Source of the DNA: Polyangiaceae bacterium
GTDB lineage: Bacteria > Myxococcota_A > Polyangia > Polyangiales > Polyangiaceae
Direction: 5' to 3'
Length of the DNA: 64,000 nucleotides
Assembly: GCA_016719945.1 (NCBI GenBank)
Contig: JADJYE010000005.1
Span: forward strand, 186,001 to 250,000
The first letter of the stretch is position 1. Each line of letters starts with the position of its first letter. Below the pieces are notes generated by a model. That model did not search any database, was not told where the DNA came from, and saw only the letters and a list, made by a program, of their open reading frames with translations. Shown in pieces: positions 37,366 through 46,007 of the stretch. The translations under genes and the position numbers were made by a program.

Positions 37366-38316
37366 TCAGCCCTCCACGGCCCAGATCCGGTACGCGCCCG
37401 AGTCGGGCTCCCAGTCGAGCACGCGGTTCTGCTCCAGGGAGATGAGCTCATGGCCGGACCGGATCGAGGCCCAGTTACCGGCGGCGAGCTCTCGGGGGAA
37501 CGGGTCGCCGCCGCCGCGCGCGCTTCGGTCGTACGACCAGAGCCGGTAGTTGCCTGACGCCGGCACCCAGTCGAGCACGCGATCGTTGCCCAGGTAGACG
37601 AGCTCGTGTCCCTCGCGGATCGAGCTCCACGAGCCTTCGCACACGGGCCCGCCGGGGAGGGGGTCGCCGCTGCCGGCGCGTCGATCGTACTGCCAGATGC
37701 GGAAAGCGCCGCTGGAGGGCTCCCAGTCGAGCACGCGATCTTGGCCGAGCGGGAACAGCCGCTTCGAGGCCGCGATGCTCGACCACGTGCCCTTCGACAA
37801 GAGCTGGGGGAACACGTCGCGCTCGCCGTGCGCGTTGGGGTCGTACTGCCACACGCGATACGCGCCGGTCGCGGGCTCCCAGTCGAGGACCTGATCGCCG
37901 CCGAGCGAGATCAGCTCGTGCCCGCCGCCGATCGAGGACCACGTCCCGTTGGCCACCCCTCGTGGCAGCGGGTCGCCGCTCGCGATCGTGCGGTCGTATT
38001 GCCACACGTGGTAGCGCCCGCTCGAGGGCTCCCAGTCGAGCAGCCGATCCCGGTTGCTCAAATAGACGAGCGCGTGGCCGTCGCGGATGCTCTGCCAGAT
38101 CCCCTTGGTGACCAGCCCGCCGAGCGGGTCGCGCCCCTTCTGCGGCAGCGGCGCCTCGCTGTTGCCGACGGGCGCGTCACCGCCGCCGCCGCCACCACCC
38201 GCGGCGCTGGGGACCTGGAAGCTGGCCTTGCAGTAGCGGCACTTGAGCTGGGCGCCGGGGCGCGCGGGCGTCGTGGAAGGGGCCCCGCAGGTGGGGCACT
38301 CGACGGTTCCGGACAT
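37366..38316 (-). CDS. Zinc-ribbon protein with five 52-residue beta repeats
   Basis: 316 residues. Cys7, Cys10, Cys26 and Cys29 (CPTC...CRYC) form a zinc ribbon, then a Gly-rich linker. The rest is five copies of a unit centred on VLDWEP.SG.YR.W.YDR.. with GDPLP and WSSI..GHEL at fixed positions; the LDW triplets lie at residues 93, 144, 196, 248 and 300. Regular strands every about 52 residues suggest a beta-propeller or solenoid. No enzymatic motif seen; it is probably cytoplasmic because no signal peptide is present. Converges on the preceding lipoprotein gene. Confidence 0.72.
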   Translation of the reverse strand: MSGTVECPTCGAPSTTPARPGAQLKCRYCKASFQVPSAAGGGGGGGDAPVGNSEAPLPQKGRDPLGGLVTKGIWQSIRDGHALVYLSNRDRLLDWEPSSGRYHVWQYDRTIASGDPLPRGVANGTWSSIGGGHELISLGGDQVLDWEPATGAYRVWQYDPNAHGERDVFPQLLSKGTWSSIAASKRLFPLGQDRVLDWEPSSGAFRIWQYDRRAGSGDPLPGGPVCEGSWSSIREGHELVYLGNDRVLDWVPASGNYRLWSYDRSARGGGDPFPRELAAGNWASIRSGHELISLEQNRVLDWEPDSGAYRIWAVEG

Positions 38317-38409
38317 GCCCGCATGTTACGCGGATGACGCTGGCCTCGAAGGTCCTCGCGACGTGCCCAGGGGGTTTGTCGACCTAGCCCTCGACACCCC
38401 GCTCACTTC

Positions 38410-38446
38410 GTGTCATTCGCCCCAGTCCCCAAAAACTGGGGGACAC
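38410..38446. repeat. Interrupted palindrome upstream of the helicase gene
   Basis: GTGTC (38410-38414) and CCCCAGT (38420-38426) pair with ACTGGGG (38435-38441) and GACAC (38442-38446), leaving an 8-nt C/A loop and a 5-nt bulge. It lies 14 nt before the helicase start at 38460 and could be a regulatory hairpin or a dispersed short repeat. No second copy was noticed here. Confidence 0.5.
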
Positions 38447-38459
38447 GACCTCGCCGCAC

Positions 38460-40823
38460 ATGCAGAAGACGAAGGACAAGCACCCGGCCGCCGCTCACGC
38501 TCGGCCTCCCGTTCCCCCGCGCCCGCGCGCGCCCGCCCCCGCGGACGACGACGACGACGACGAGGAGAGCTCGCAGGTCGCCCTCAAGACCACGGCCACG
38601 GCCGCGCTCCCGTCGGAGGCCGACACGACGAAGATCGTGTCCGAAGAGGAGGCGCTGCTCCTGCGGGTGAACAATTTTCTGACGACGTACCGGCCCTCGA
38701 GGCCGCCGCCGATCCAGGACTACGAGCAAGACCTCATCTCGCTGCGCGACCAGATCGCCGTCGCCCGCCTCGAGGACGTGCCCGCGCTCGTCCAGCAGAT
38801 GGAGCGCATCGCCGGCATCGCCGCGCGCCGCGTCGAGAGCGTGAGCGAGGCCGTCGATCCGAAGTCTCCGTACTTCGGCCACGTCCGCCTCCGCGAGGAG
38901 GGCAAGCCCGACCGCGACGTGCTGATCGGCAAGACCACGCTGATCGACGCGAAGGCAGGGGTCCGCATCGTCGACTGGCGCCACGCGCCCGTCAGCCAGA
39001 TCTATTACAAATACGAAGAAGGCGCAGACTACGAGGAGACGCTCGGCGAGCGCGACGTCGTGGGCACCGTGCTCGCGCGCCGCACCGTCACGATCCAGAA
39101 CGCCGACCTGCGCCGCGTGACGGCGCCCCAGGGCGTCTTCGTCAAGTCGGCGACGGGCTGGCGCAGCCTCTCCACCGCCTCGGTCGAGCTCTCGGGCGGC
39201 CAGGGCAAGGCCGTGCGCCCGCAGGACATGCGGGGCGTGCTCGGCATCGACGACTCGGGCCTGCAGCGCGAAGACCGCCACCTGCCCGAGATCGCCGCGC
39301 TGCTCGATCCGCGGCAGTTCGAGCTCATCAGCAAGCCCGACACCGGGCTCATCGTCATCCAAGGTGGCGCCGGCAGCGGCAAGACCACCATCGGCGTGCA
39401 CCGGCTCGCGTACCTCGCGTACCAGAACAAGCAGCGCTTCTCCCCCGACAAGATGCTGGTCGTCGTCGGGAGCCCCGCGCTGCGCGCCTACATCGGCGAG
39501 ATGCTGCCGGCGCTCGGCATCGACGGCCTCCCCATCGAGACGTACGGCGAGTGGGCCCGCGAGCAGCGCAAGAAGCACTTCCCCTGGCTCGACGTCGAGA
39601 TCGAGGAAGACACGCCGAGCGTCGTCACGCGCCTCAAGACGCACCGCGTGGTGCTCCGGCTGCTGGAGGCGAAGGCCGAGGCGTACATCGCCGATCCGCG
39701 CACCCGCAAAGATTCGCACGGCATCCTCTGGTTCTGGGCCGACCTGCTCACGAACCTCGATTCGCTGCTCGAGGCCTTCGCGGCGGAGCCCGATCCCGAC
39801 TTCCCCGAGGTCGAGATCCGGCGAGCGTGGCGCTGGTGCTCCGATCGCTGCCCCGCGGTCGTCGATCTCGATCCGGGCGATCGCGCCGAGCGTCGGGCCG
39901 CCGAAGAAGACAACCGCGACGACGACGGCGTCGACGACGAGCGCAAGGTCGGCGTCGATCGCCGCGGCATCGAGGAGGACGATCGCGCCCGCCTCGACCC
40001 GGAGGACGACGCGCTGCTTCTGCGCGCCTACCAGAAGATCAAGATGGAGCTGAGGAAGGGCGTGAAGGCGAAGCTCGAGTACGAGCACCTCTTCGTCGAC
40101 GAGGCGCAAGACCTCTCACCCATCGACCTCGCCGTGCTGCTCGATTGCGTGCGGCCCATGCAAGAGAAGGGCAACAAAGACATCTTCCACCGCTCCGCGA
40201 CGCTCGCGGGCGACACCGCGCAGCGCATCTACCTCGACGCAGGCTTCAACGACTGGCGCGTGGTGCTCGACGACCTCGGCCTCTCGCGCGTCGACGTCGA
40301 GCCGCTCCGCATCGCGTACCGCTCCACGAAGCAGGTGCTCGAGCTCGCGCGCCACGTGCTCGGCCACCTCGCCGACCCCACGCCGCCCGTCGCCAACCGC
40401 GGCGGCGCCCCGGTCGAGCTCCACGAGTTCCCGAGCCCGGGCGCGGCCGTCGCCTTCCTCGCCGACGCCCTGCGGCCGCTGTTCGTCCGCGAGCCCAACG
40501 CGACCGTCGCGATCCTCGCGCGACACCCCGAGCAGGCCGACAACTACTTCAGCGCCCTCAAGATGGCCGACATCCCGAACCTGCGGCGCATCCGCTCGTA
40601 CGAGTTCGCGTTCAGGCCCGGCGTGGAGATCACCGACGTGAAGCAGGTGAAGGGCCTCGAGTACGACTACGTCGTGCTCGTCGACGTCAACACCGGCACC
40701 TACGGGACCGACGACGAGGCGCGGCACCTCTTGCACATCGGGGCCACGCGCGCGGCGCACCAGCTCTGGCTGCTGACCACCGCCGAGCCGAGCCCGCTCA
40801 TCCCCGCGCACATGCGGGCGTGA
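38460..40823 (+). CDS. HelD-like superfamily 1 helicase
   Basis: 787 residues. After a disordered acidic N-terminus the SF1 core appears: Walker A GGAGSGKTT (about 301), preceded by GLIVIQ as in HelD, Walker B LFVDEAQDLSP (about 546), motif IV-like RIAYRSTKQVLELAR and motif V/VI-like VKGLEYDYVVLVD. HelD recycles stalled RNA polymerase; other SF1 helicases repair DNA. The match to HelD is by motif order; the coiled-coil arms were not verified. The acidic insert (EEDNRDDDGVDDER) is unusual. Likely promoter region 38317-38459 with the palindrome. Confidence 0.82.
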   Translation: MQKTKDKHPAAAHARPPVPPRPRAPAPADDDDDDEESSQVALKTTATAALPSEADTTKIVSEEEALLLRVNNFLTTYRPSRPPPIQDYEQDLISLRDQIAVARLEDVPALVQQMERIAGIAARRVESVSEAVDPKSPYFGHVRLREEGKPDRDVLIGKTTLIDAKAGVRIVDWRHAPVSQIYYKYEEGADYEETLGERDVVGTVLARRTVTIQNADLRRVTAPQGVFVKSATGWRSLSTASVELSGGQGKAVRPQDMRGVLGIDDSGLQREDRHLPEIAALLDPRQFELISKPDTGLIVIQGGAGSGKTTIGVHRLAYLAYQNKQRFSPDKMLVVVGSPALRAYIGEMLPALGIDGLPIETYGEWAREQRKKHFPWLDVEIEEDTPSVVTRLKTHRVVLRLLEAKAEAYIADPRTRKDSHGILWFWADLLTNLDSLLEAFAAEPDPDFPEVEIRRAWRWCSDRCPAVVDLDPGDRAERRAAEEDNRDDDGVDDERKVGVDRRGIEEDDRARLDPEDDALLLRAYQKIKMELRKGVKAKLEYEHLFVDEAQDLSPIDLAVLLDCVRPMQEKGNKDIFHRSATLAGDTAQRIYLDAGFNDWRVVLDDLGLSRVDVEPLRIAYRSTKQVLELARHVLGHLADPTPPVANRGGAPVELHEFPSPGAAVAFLADALRPLFVREPNATVAILARHPEQADNYFSALKMADIPNLRRIRSYEFAFRPGVEITDVKQVKGLEYDYVVLVDVNTGTYGTDDEARHLLHIGATRAAHQLWLLTTAEPSPLIPAHMRA

Positions 40824-40880
40824 TCGCCGCGCGCACGGTCACCTCGAGACGCAGGTGACCGACGCGCTGCGAGCACACCC

Positions 40881-41822
40881 CTATTGGTCCTTCAGGTCCT
40901 CGAGCGAGGCGGCGATCGCGGCCTCGTCGGCCTTGCCTTCCTTGATGTCCTTGGCGAGCGCCTCGAGCTCGGGGCCCTTCTCCTTGGCCTTCTTCTCGAT
41001 CTCGGGCTTGGCCTTCTCGTACTCGGCCTTGGCGGCGCTCTTCTTGATCTCCTCGTAGGCCTTCTTGGCCTCCTTCTTGGTCAGCGAGGCGAGGTCGCCG
41101 CCCTTCTCGAAGTGGCGGCGGATCGTCTCGCCGAGCGCGTAGGTCGTGGTGAACGCGGTCGCGCCGCCCACGACGCTGCCCCACACCGGGACGAACTTCA
41201 CCATCTGCACGATCGCCATCCGCGCGACGCCGAGGCCGAACGTCGACGCCATGAGCGCGAAGGCGTGCTTCATCGAGACGTCGTAGCCGTAGTAGTAGGC
41301 GAGGTTTCGTACCAGCCGGCCCTGCAGGTAGAACACGCCGACCTCGGTCACGAAGGACACCAGCGGCAGCGGGTTCGCGCCGAGCGCGGCGGCCATCATC
41401 GAGTGCCCCAGCACGTCCCGCTTCACGTCCCTGTCGCGCGTCGCCTGGTCGTGCTCGAGCGGCGCGAGCGCCGCTTGGCCCTCGAACAGCTTGGCGACCC
41501 CGGTGCCTTCATCGGTCAGGCCGTAAGCAGCGCGCAGCTTCGCTAGGACCTTGTCCTCTTCGGCGTGGTGCTCGCCGTCGGCCACCGAGAGCATCACGGC
41601 GGCGCGGTACGTCGCGGCGCGCACGTCGGGGTCGGTGATCTTCGCGATCTCGCCGTCGAGATCGAAGTCCTCCGACAAGATGCTGTCGACCGACACGTCG
41701 GGCGCGAGCTCGGCGAGGGCCTCGGCGATCTGCTTGCGCTCCTCGTCGGCGAGGTGACCGTCTGCCTTCGCCACCGCGGCCATCACCCGGAGCCCTGCCA
41801 CCGCCTGCGTCTGTTCAGCCAT
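40881..41822 (-). CDS. TerB/DUF697-like membrane-associated protein
   Basis: 313 residues from ATG 41822 with GAGGACGGG upstream. Residues about 1-110 resemble a TerB-like alpha bundle (AVAKADGHLADEERKQIAEAL, VADGEHHAEEDKVLAKL), associated with tellurite/stress and phage-defence modules. Residues about 120-230 contain several hydrophobic helices (PLVSFVTEVGVFYLQGRLV, FKLGVARMAIVQMV-like) reminiscent of DUF697/YcjF. The C-terminus is Lys/Glu-rich coiled-coil. No conventional TerC/D/E partners are adjacent. Function unknown. Confidence 0.72.
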   Translation of the reverse strand: MAEQTQAVAGLRVMAAVAKADGHLADEERKQIAEALAELAPDVSVDSILSEDFDLDGEIAKITDPDVRAATYRAAVMLSVADGEHHAEEDKVLAKLRAAYGLTDEGTGVAKLFEGQAALAPLEHDQATRDRDVKRDVLGHSMMAAALGANPLPLVSFVTEVGVFYLQGRLVRNLAYYYGYDVSMKHAFALMASTFGLGVARMAIVQMVKFVPVWGSVVGGATAFTTTYALGETIRRHFEKGGDLASLTKKEAKKAYEEIKKSAAKAEYEKAKPEIEKKAKEKGPELEALAKDIKEGKADEAAIAASLEDLKDQ

Positions 41823-41964
41823 CCCGTCCTCCTCGCTCGCGCGAACGCCCAAGGTACCGAAACGGCTCGGCTCCGCGAGGGGGAACGTCGGAGCCCTGCT
41901 CGAACCACCCCCGTAGGATTGCCCGGCGCGAGCGGGTGGGCGACACTTCGAAGCGGAGACGAAC

Positions 41965-44289
41965 ATGCCCCTCGATCGACGTCAGACCCGCGCAGCTGCG
42001 GCGGTCGCGGCGGTGCTCCTGCTCGGAGCGCCCCTGGCGTCGAGCAGCGTGCGCACGAAGCTCGCGGGTGCCTACCGAGGCTTCGTCGACCCCCACAGCA
42101 CCACGCCGGCGGCGAACGTGGCGCCGCCCGCCGCGGAAGATGAGCCGCTCGAGCCTGCCGCGGCCGAGCAGGTCGAGCTGGAGGGCGACTTCTCGCTCGC
42201 CGACCCCGAGGCACCGGAGACCTTCGCGCTCGGCGGAGTCGTCACCACCCTCAGCGATCTGCCGATCGCGATCACCCAGCGCACGCTGCGCTACGTCGAG
42301 CATTTCGGCACCGACCCCGAGGGGCGCGAGCAGTTCTTCGTGCGGCAGCGGCGCGCTGCGCGCTTTCGCGAGCACATCGAGGAGTCGCTGCGCTACGCCG
42401 GCTTCCCGGAAGATCTCGTCTGGCTCGCGGCGATCGAGAGCGGCTTCGTCCCGCAGGCGACGTCGCCGAAGGGCGCCGTCGGCCTCTTCCAGATCATGCC
42501 GGAGACCGCCGAGCGCTTCGGCCTCACGATCAGCGAAGACGTCGACGAGCGCCGCTCGGTGCCCCGCGCGACCGAGGCGGCGCTCGCGTACCTCGCCTTC
42601 TTGCACGAGAAGTTCGGCACCTGGGACCTCGCCCTCGCCGCCTACAACTGCGGTGAAGGGCGGCTCGACGAAGCGCTGGGGAAGGCGCGCGAGCGGCTCG
42701 GTCGCGGCCCCGAAGAAGACGTCGCCTTCCACGAGGTCGCGAGCCTCAAGCTCCTGCCCAAGGAGACCGCCGACTTCGTCCCCAAGATCCACGCCTTCGC
42801 GATCGTCGCGCACAACGCCGAGGCGCTCGCGCTCGACGACCTCGACCCGCTGCCCACCATGCGCTTCGCGCAGATCGCCGTGCCCGCGGGCACCAAGCTC
42901 GCCACGATCGCGCACGCGGCGGGCATCTCGGTCGCGGCGCTGCGCGAGCACAACCCCGAGTTTCTCTCCGAGCGTGTCCCCGACGCCAAGTCCGACGTGC
43001 TCGTGAACGTGTCGCCTGACGTCCTCGCGCAGGCCCTCGCGGCGCTGCCGACGTACCTGGCCAAAGAAGAGCCTCCGCCGGCTCCCGCCGCCGAGGTCCT
43101 CGGGGCCACGAAGTCGACGACGAAGGGTGAGGCGAAGTCCTCGAGCTCGGGCTCGGCCTCGACCGCGAAGCCCGAGAAGCCGGTCGTCAGCTCGGCGCCC
43201 AAGCCGAAGCTCAAGCCCGCGCCGATGCGCCCCGGCGCGTTCGTGCTGTCGAGCGGGGTCATCGTCGAGATCAAGAAGGACGACGCCGCGGCCGAGGTCA
43301 CCCTCTCGGCGCGCGTCGAGGTCGTCGATCCGCTGAAGGGCCGCACGCCCATCCCCGGGGCGACCTTCAAGCTCGAAGAGCGGCGCGTCGCGCCGGCCGA
43401 GCTCACGAAGGGCCTCGACGTCGCGAAGCGCGACCTGCGCGCGCTGGTGCTGGCCGAGCCCGCCGCCAAGCTGCGCACCACCCTCTCTGACAAGCGCCGC
43501 GCCATGCATCAGAAGGCCCTCTCTGCGGGGCCGTTCCTCGAGCTCTCGCAGCGCGTGTTTCCCAAGGGCCACCCCATGGAGGGCAGCGTCCTCGTCGGGC
43601 CGACCGAGCCCGCCGACGACATGTTCCTCGAGCCCGAGCCGGTGTGGGCCCTGGAGACCGTGGTGACCCTCAGCGGTCCGGTCGACGCAGAGCTGCTCGC
43701 GGGCGATCTCGAGGCCGCGTTCGCGGACACCTTCATCCCCCTGCGCGCCGCCACCCTGGCCAAGTCGTCGCGCGCGACGGTCGGCAAAGGCGAGCGCCGC
43801 ATCCTCATCGGGTGGTCGTCCGCGCCGCCGACCGCCAAGACCGACACGGCCCACCACCTCGCGTTCATGCTCGCGTGTCACAACAAGCTCGGGCGCTTCC
43901 ACCGCGCCCTGCGGCACGACAAGCCCATGACCGGCCGGCTCAACTGCTCGCTCGAGCTCGCTCCCCACGCCGCGGTGGCGTGGGTGTTCGCCATGCCCTC
44001 GATGCCGCACACCAACGCGGACATCGAGTCGACGGTCGACGCCTCGATCGCCTCGCTCATCGCCGACGGCCCCACCGATCAGGAGCTCACCGCCGCGCGC
44101 GGCCTGCTCCGCGCCGAGCTCGCCCGCGAGCGCGAGTCTGCGACCTTGCGCAGCCTCCCGAAGAGCTGGGTCGCCGCGCGCAACGACGCCATCCTCTCGG
44201 GGTTCGACGGCGCCGACAAGAAGGCGATCGTCGAGTCGGTGAAGGTCCTCTTCTCGAAGGACCGCCGCGTCGTCGTCGTCTCGGACTGA
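41965..44289 (+). CDS. Lytic transglycosylase with an M16-peptidase-like C-terminal domain
   Basis: 774 residues with an N-terminal signal-like helix. An SLT domain (about 105-260) has catalytic Glu158 in LAAIESGF, then GAVGLFQIMP and ALAAYNCGEGR, so it cleaves peptidoglycan glycan strands like MltD. A LysM-like segment follows (about 310-350), then a Lys/Ser/Ala/Pro linker. Residues about 550-774 resemble the C-terminal half of M16 (insulinase-like) peptidases, including DQELTAARGLLRAELARE, but no HxxEH zinc motif is visible, so that part is probably non-catalytic and structural. The combination is unusual. Confidence 0.78.
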   Translation: MPLDRRQTRAAAAVAAVLLLGAPLASSSVRTKLAGAYRGFVDPHSTTPAANVAPPAAEDEPLEPAAAEQVELEGDFSLADPEAPETFALGGVVTTLSDLPIAITQRTLRYVEHFGTDPEGREQFFVRQRRAARFREHIEESLRYAGFPEDLVWLAAIESGFVPQATSPKGAVGLFQIMPETAERFGLTISEDVDERRSVPRATEAALAYLAFLHEKFGTWDLALAAYNCGEGRLDEALGKARERLGRGPEEDVAFHEVASLKLLPKETADFVPKIHAFAIVAHNAEALALDDLDPLPTMRFAQIAVPAGTKLATIAHAAGISVAALREHNPEFLSERVPDAKSDVLVNVSPDVLAQALAALPTYLAKEEPPPAPAAEVLGATKSTTKGEAKSSSSGSASTAKPEKPVVSSAPKPKLKPAPMRPGAFVLSSGVIVEIKKDDAAAEVTLSARVEVVDPLKGRTPIPGATFKLEERRVAPAELTKGLDVAKRDLRALVLAEPAAKLRTTLSDKRRAMHQKALSAGPFLELSQRVFPKGHPMEGSVLVGPTEPADDMFLEPEPVWALETVVTLSGPVDAELLAGDLEAAFADTFIPLRAATLAKSSRATVGKGERRILIGWSSAPPTAKTDTAHHLAFMLACHNKLGRFHRALRHDKPMTGRLNCSLELAPHAAVAWVFAMPSMPHTNADIESTVDASIASLIADGPTDQELTAARGLLRAELARERESATLRSLPKSWVAARNDAILSGFDGADKKAIVESVKVLFSKDRRVVVVSD

Positions 44290-44343
44290 GCCCCGCAGGC
44301 CGCGGGTTTCGACGAGCGAGCGGGCGCGCGCCCCCGCGGGGGG

Positions 44344-44409
44344 ATGACGGTCATATGACGGTCATCGTGGGGGTGCGGCGTGCGCACCCACCGGGGGGAT
44401 GACGGTCAT
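44344..44409. promoter_or_regulatory. Three ATGACGGTCAT boxes upstream of the exported methyltransferase gene
   Basis: ATGACGGTCAT occurs at 44344-44354, directly repeated at 44355-44365, and again at 44399-44409, 72-126 bp before the start at 44481. Each has 5-bp inverted arms around a central G. A GGGTGCG/CGCACCC hairpin (44371-44389) separates them. The same box in palindromic arrangement lies upstream of the tetR gene at 54944, so a shared regulator or a small dispersed repeat is possible. Confidence 0.5.
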
Positions 44410-44480
44410 CGTCGGGCGCAACGGTTGGGTCCCGCATCGCGGACTTCCCTGCGCGACGCTGCGCTTCCATCCTCCCGCGC

Positions 44481-45377
44481 ATGAGACACCCGTCCCTCGC
44501 CGCGCTGCTCCTCGCCTCGCTCGCCGCTTGCGCCTCCGGGCCGGCGGCCGACGCCGTCCCCGAGCCGTCAGCTTCCGCCACCGCCGAGGCTCCGAGCGCC
44601 ACGAGCTCGAGCGGCGCGCCGACCACCACCGCGTCCGCGCTCGCCTCCGCCGTGCCCGCGCCTCCGCGAAGGCAGATGGTCGCGTTCCGGACCACGCCCG
44701 AGTCAGTCGCCGTCGTCGCCGCGAAGGACCGCGCCGAGGACGACCTCAAGCTCGACGCCGGCCGCAAGCCCGCCGAGCTGCTCTCCTTCTTTGGCGTCGG
44801 CAAGGGCATGAAGGTCGCCGAGCTCGGCGCGGGCGGTGGCTACAGCGCCGAGCTCTTCGCTCGCGCCGTCGGCCCGACCGGCAAGGTGTATGGGCAGAAC
44901 AGCAAGCTCTTGCTCGAGCGCTTCGCCGAGAAGCCCTGGTCGGAGCGGCTCAAGAAGCCCGTCATGAAGAACGTCGTGCGCGTCGACCGCGAGTTCGACG
45001 ACCCGCTACCCCCGGACGCGAAGAACCTCGACGCCGTGTTCCTCATCATGTTTTACCACGACACCGTCTGGCAGAAGACGGACCGGGCCAAGATGAACGC
45101 CGCGATCTTCGCCGCGCTCAAGCCGGGCGGTTTGTACGGCATCATCGATCACAGCGGCAAGCCGGGCACCGGCGTCACGGAGGCCGAGTCGCTGCACCGC
45201 ATCGAGGAGAGCGTCCTTCTCAAGGAGGTCCAGGCGGCGGGCTTCATCGTCGAGCGCGAGAGCGACTTCCTCCGTAACCCCGACGACGCCCTCGACTGGA
45301 GCACCTCACTCCGCAACGCCGGTGAAAAGCGCGGCACCAGCGATCGCTTCGCGATCGTCTTCAAGCGCCCGAGCTGA
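44481..45377 (+). CDS. Predicted lipoprotein with a class I SAM-methyltransferase fold
   Basis: 298 residues. Lipobox LLASLAAC (Cys17), then a Pro/Ala/Ser/Thr linker and a class I methyltransferase core (about 100-280). Motif I is VAELGAGGGYSAELFAR (about 110-126), followed by YGQNSKLLLERF, VFLIMFYHDTVW and KPGGLYGIIDHSG. It resembles exported methyltransferase-like proteins known in Proteobacteria. SAM is not expected in the periplasm, so either it is not exported as predicted or the fold is reused. The ATGACGGTCAT boxes lie upstream. Confidence 0.78.
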   Translation: MRHPSLAALLLASLAACASGPAADAVPEPSASATAEAPSATSSSGAPTTTASALASAVPAPPRRQMVAFRTTPESVAVVAAKDRAEDDLKLDAGRKPAELLSFFGVGKGMKVAELGAGGGYSAELFARAVGPTGKVYGQNSKLLLERFAEKPWSERLKKPVMKNVVRVDREFDDPLPPDAKNLDAVFLIMFYHDTVWQKTDRAKMNAAIFAALKPGGLYGIIDHSGKPGTGVTEAESLHRIEESVLLKEVQAAGFIVERESDFLRNPDDALDWSTSLRNAGEKRGTSDRFAIVFKRPS

Positions 45378-45552
45378 GGCGTCGGCGTGCGCGCGTGTCG
45401 CGAGCGGGGGGCGGCCGTGGCGCACGCGGTGCGCGCGGCGAGCGCGTCGCCGAGGGGAGGCCGGTGGCGCGGCGCTGAGGGGAAGGGTGACGGCGCCATG
45501 GCGCTTTGTGCCCCGCGGCGCGACCTCGCGAAGGCCGGCGGCGCGCGAAAGA

Positions 45553-45599
45553 GTGACAGAACCCCCCACCCTGCTGAGCAGGGTGCCCCTCGCTGTCAC
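45553..45599 (+). repeat. REP-like nested palindrome, copy 1
   Basis: 47 bp: outer arms GTGACAG and CTGTCAC, inner arms CACCCTGCT and AGCAGGGTG around a central G, with 7-nt spacers AACCCCC and CCCCTCG. The spacer asymmetry fixes the orientation, which is shared by all five copies. Confidence 0.85.
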
Positions 45600-45699
45600 A
45601 AGCTCGCGCGCTTGGGCGCTTCGGGCTCGATGAGGGGCGAGGTTCGCCGCGTTTGTGCCCCGCGGCGCGACCTCGCGAAGGCCGGCGGCGCGCGAAAGA

Positions 45700-45746
45700 G
45701 TGACAGAACCCCCCACCCTGCTGAGCAGGGTGCCCCTCGCTGTCAC
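45700..45746 (+). repeat. REP-like nested palindrome, copy 2
   Basis: Identical to copy 1, exactly 147 bp later inside the second direct repeat. Confidence 0.85.
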
Positions 45747-45846
45747 AAGCTCGCGCGCTTGGGCGCTTCGGGCTCGATGAGGGGCGAGGTTCGCCGCGTT
45801 TGTGCCCCGCGGCGCGACCTCGCGAAGGCCGGCGGCGCGCGAAAGA

Positions 45847-45893
45847 GTGACAGAACCCCCCACCCTGCTGAGCAGGGTGCCCCTCGCTGTCAC
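45847..45893 (+). repeat. REP-like nested palindrome, copy 3
   Basis: Identical to copies 1 and 2; the 147-bp repeat homology ends with its right outer arm, 115 bp before the RAYT-like gene. Confidence 0.85.
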
Positions 45894-46007
45894 GCCGCCA
45901 CCCCGCCACCGGCACGCCGCCGCCGGCACGTCACCGCCCGCCGCTTTCGCCACCGCCGCCAGCGGCGCCGCCGCTTTCGCCACCGCCGCCCAGCGCGGGC
46001 GTGAGCC

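Larger units (their letters stand above)
45505..45893 (+). repeat. 147-bp direct repeats (2.6 copies)
   Basis: Unit boundaries lie at 45505, 45652 and 45799; the first two copies are identical over 147 bp, and the third is cut off at about 95 bp. Each copy carries one 47-bp palindromic element. The interval 45378-46007 otherwise has no supported gene; short open frames in it merely translate the repeats, and the part after 45893 is GC-rich with a repeated CCGCTTTCGCCACCGCCGCC. Confidence 0.9.
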
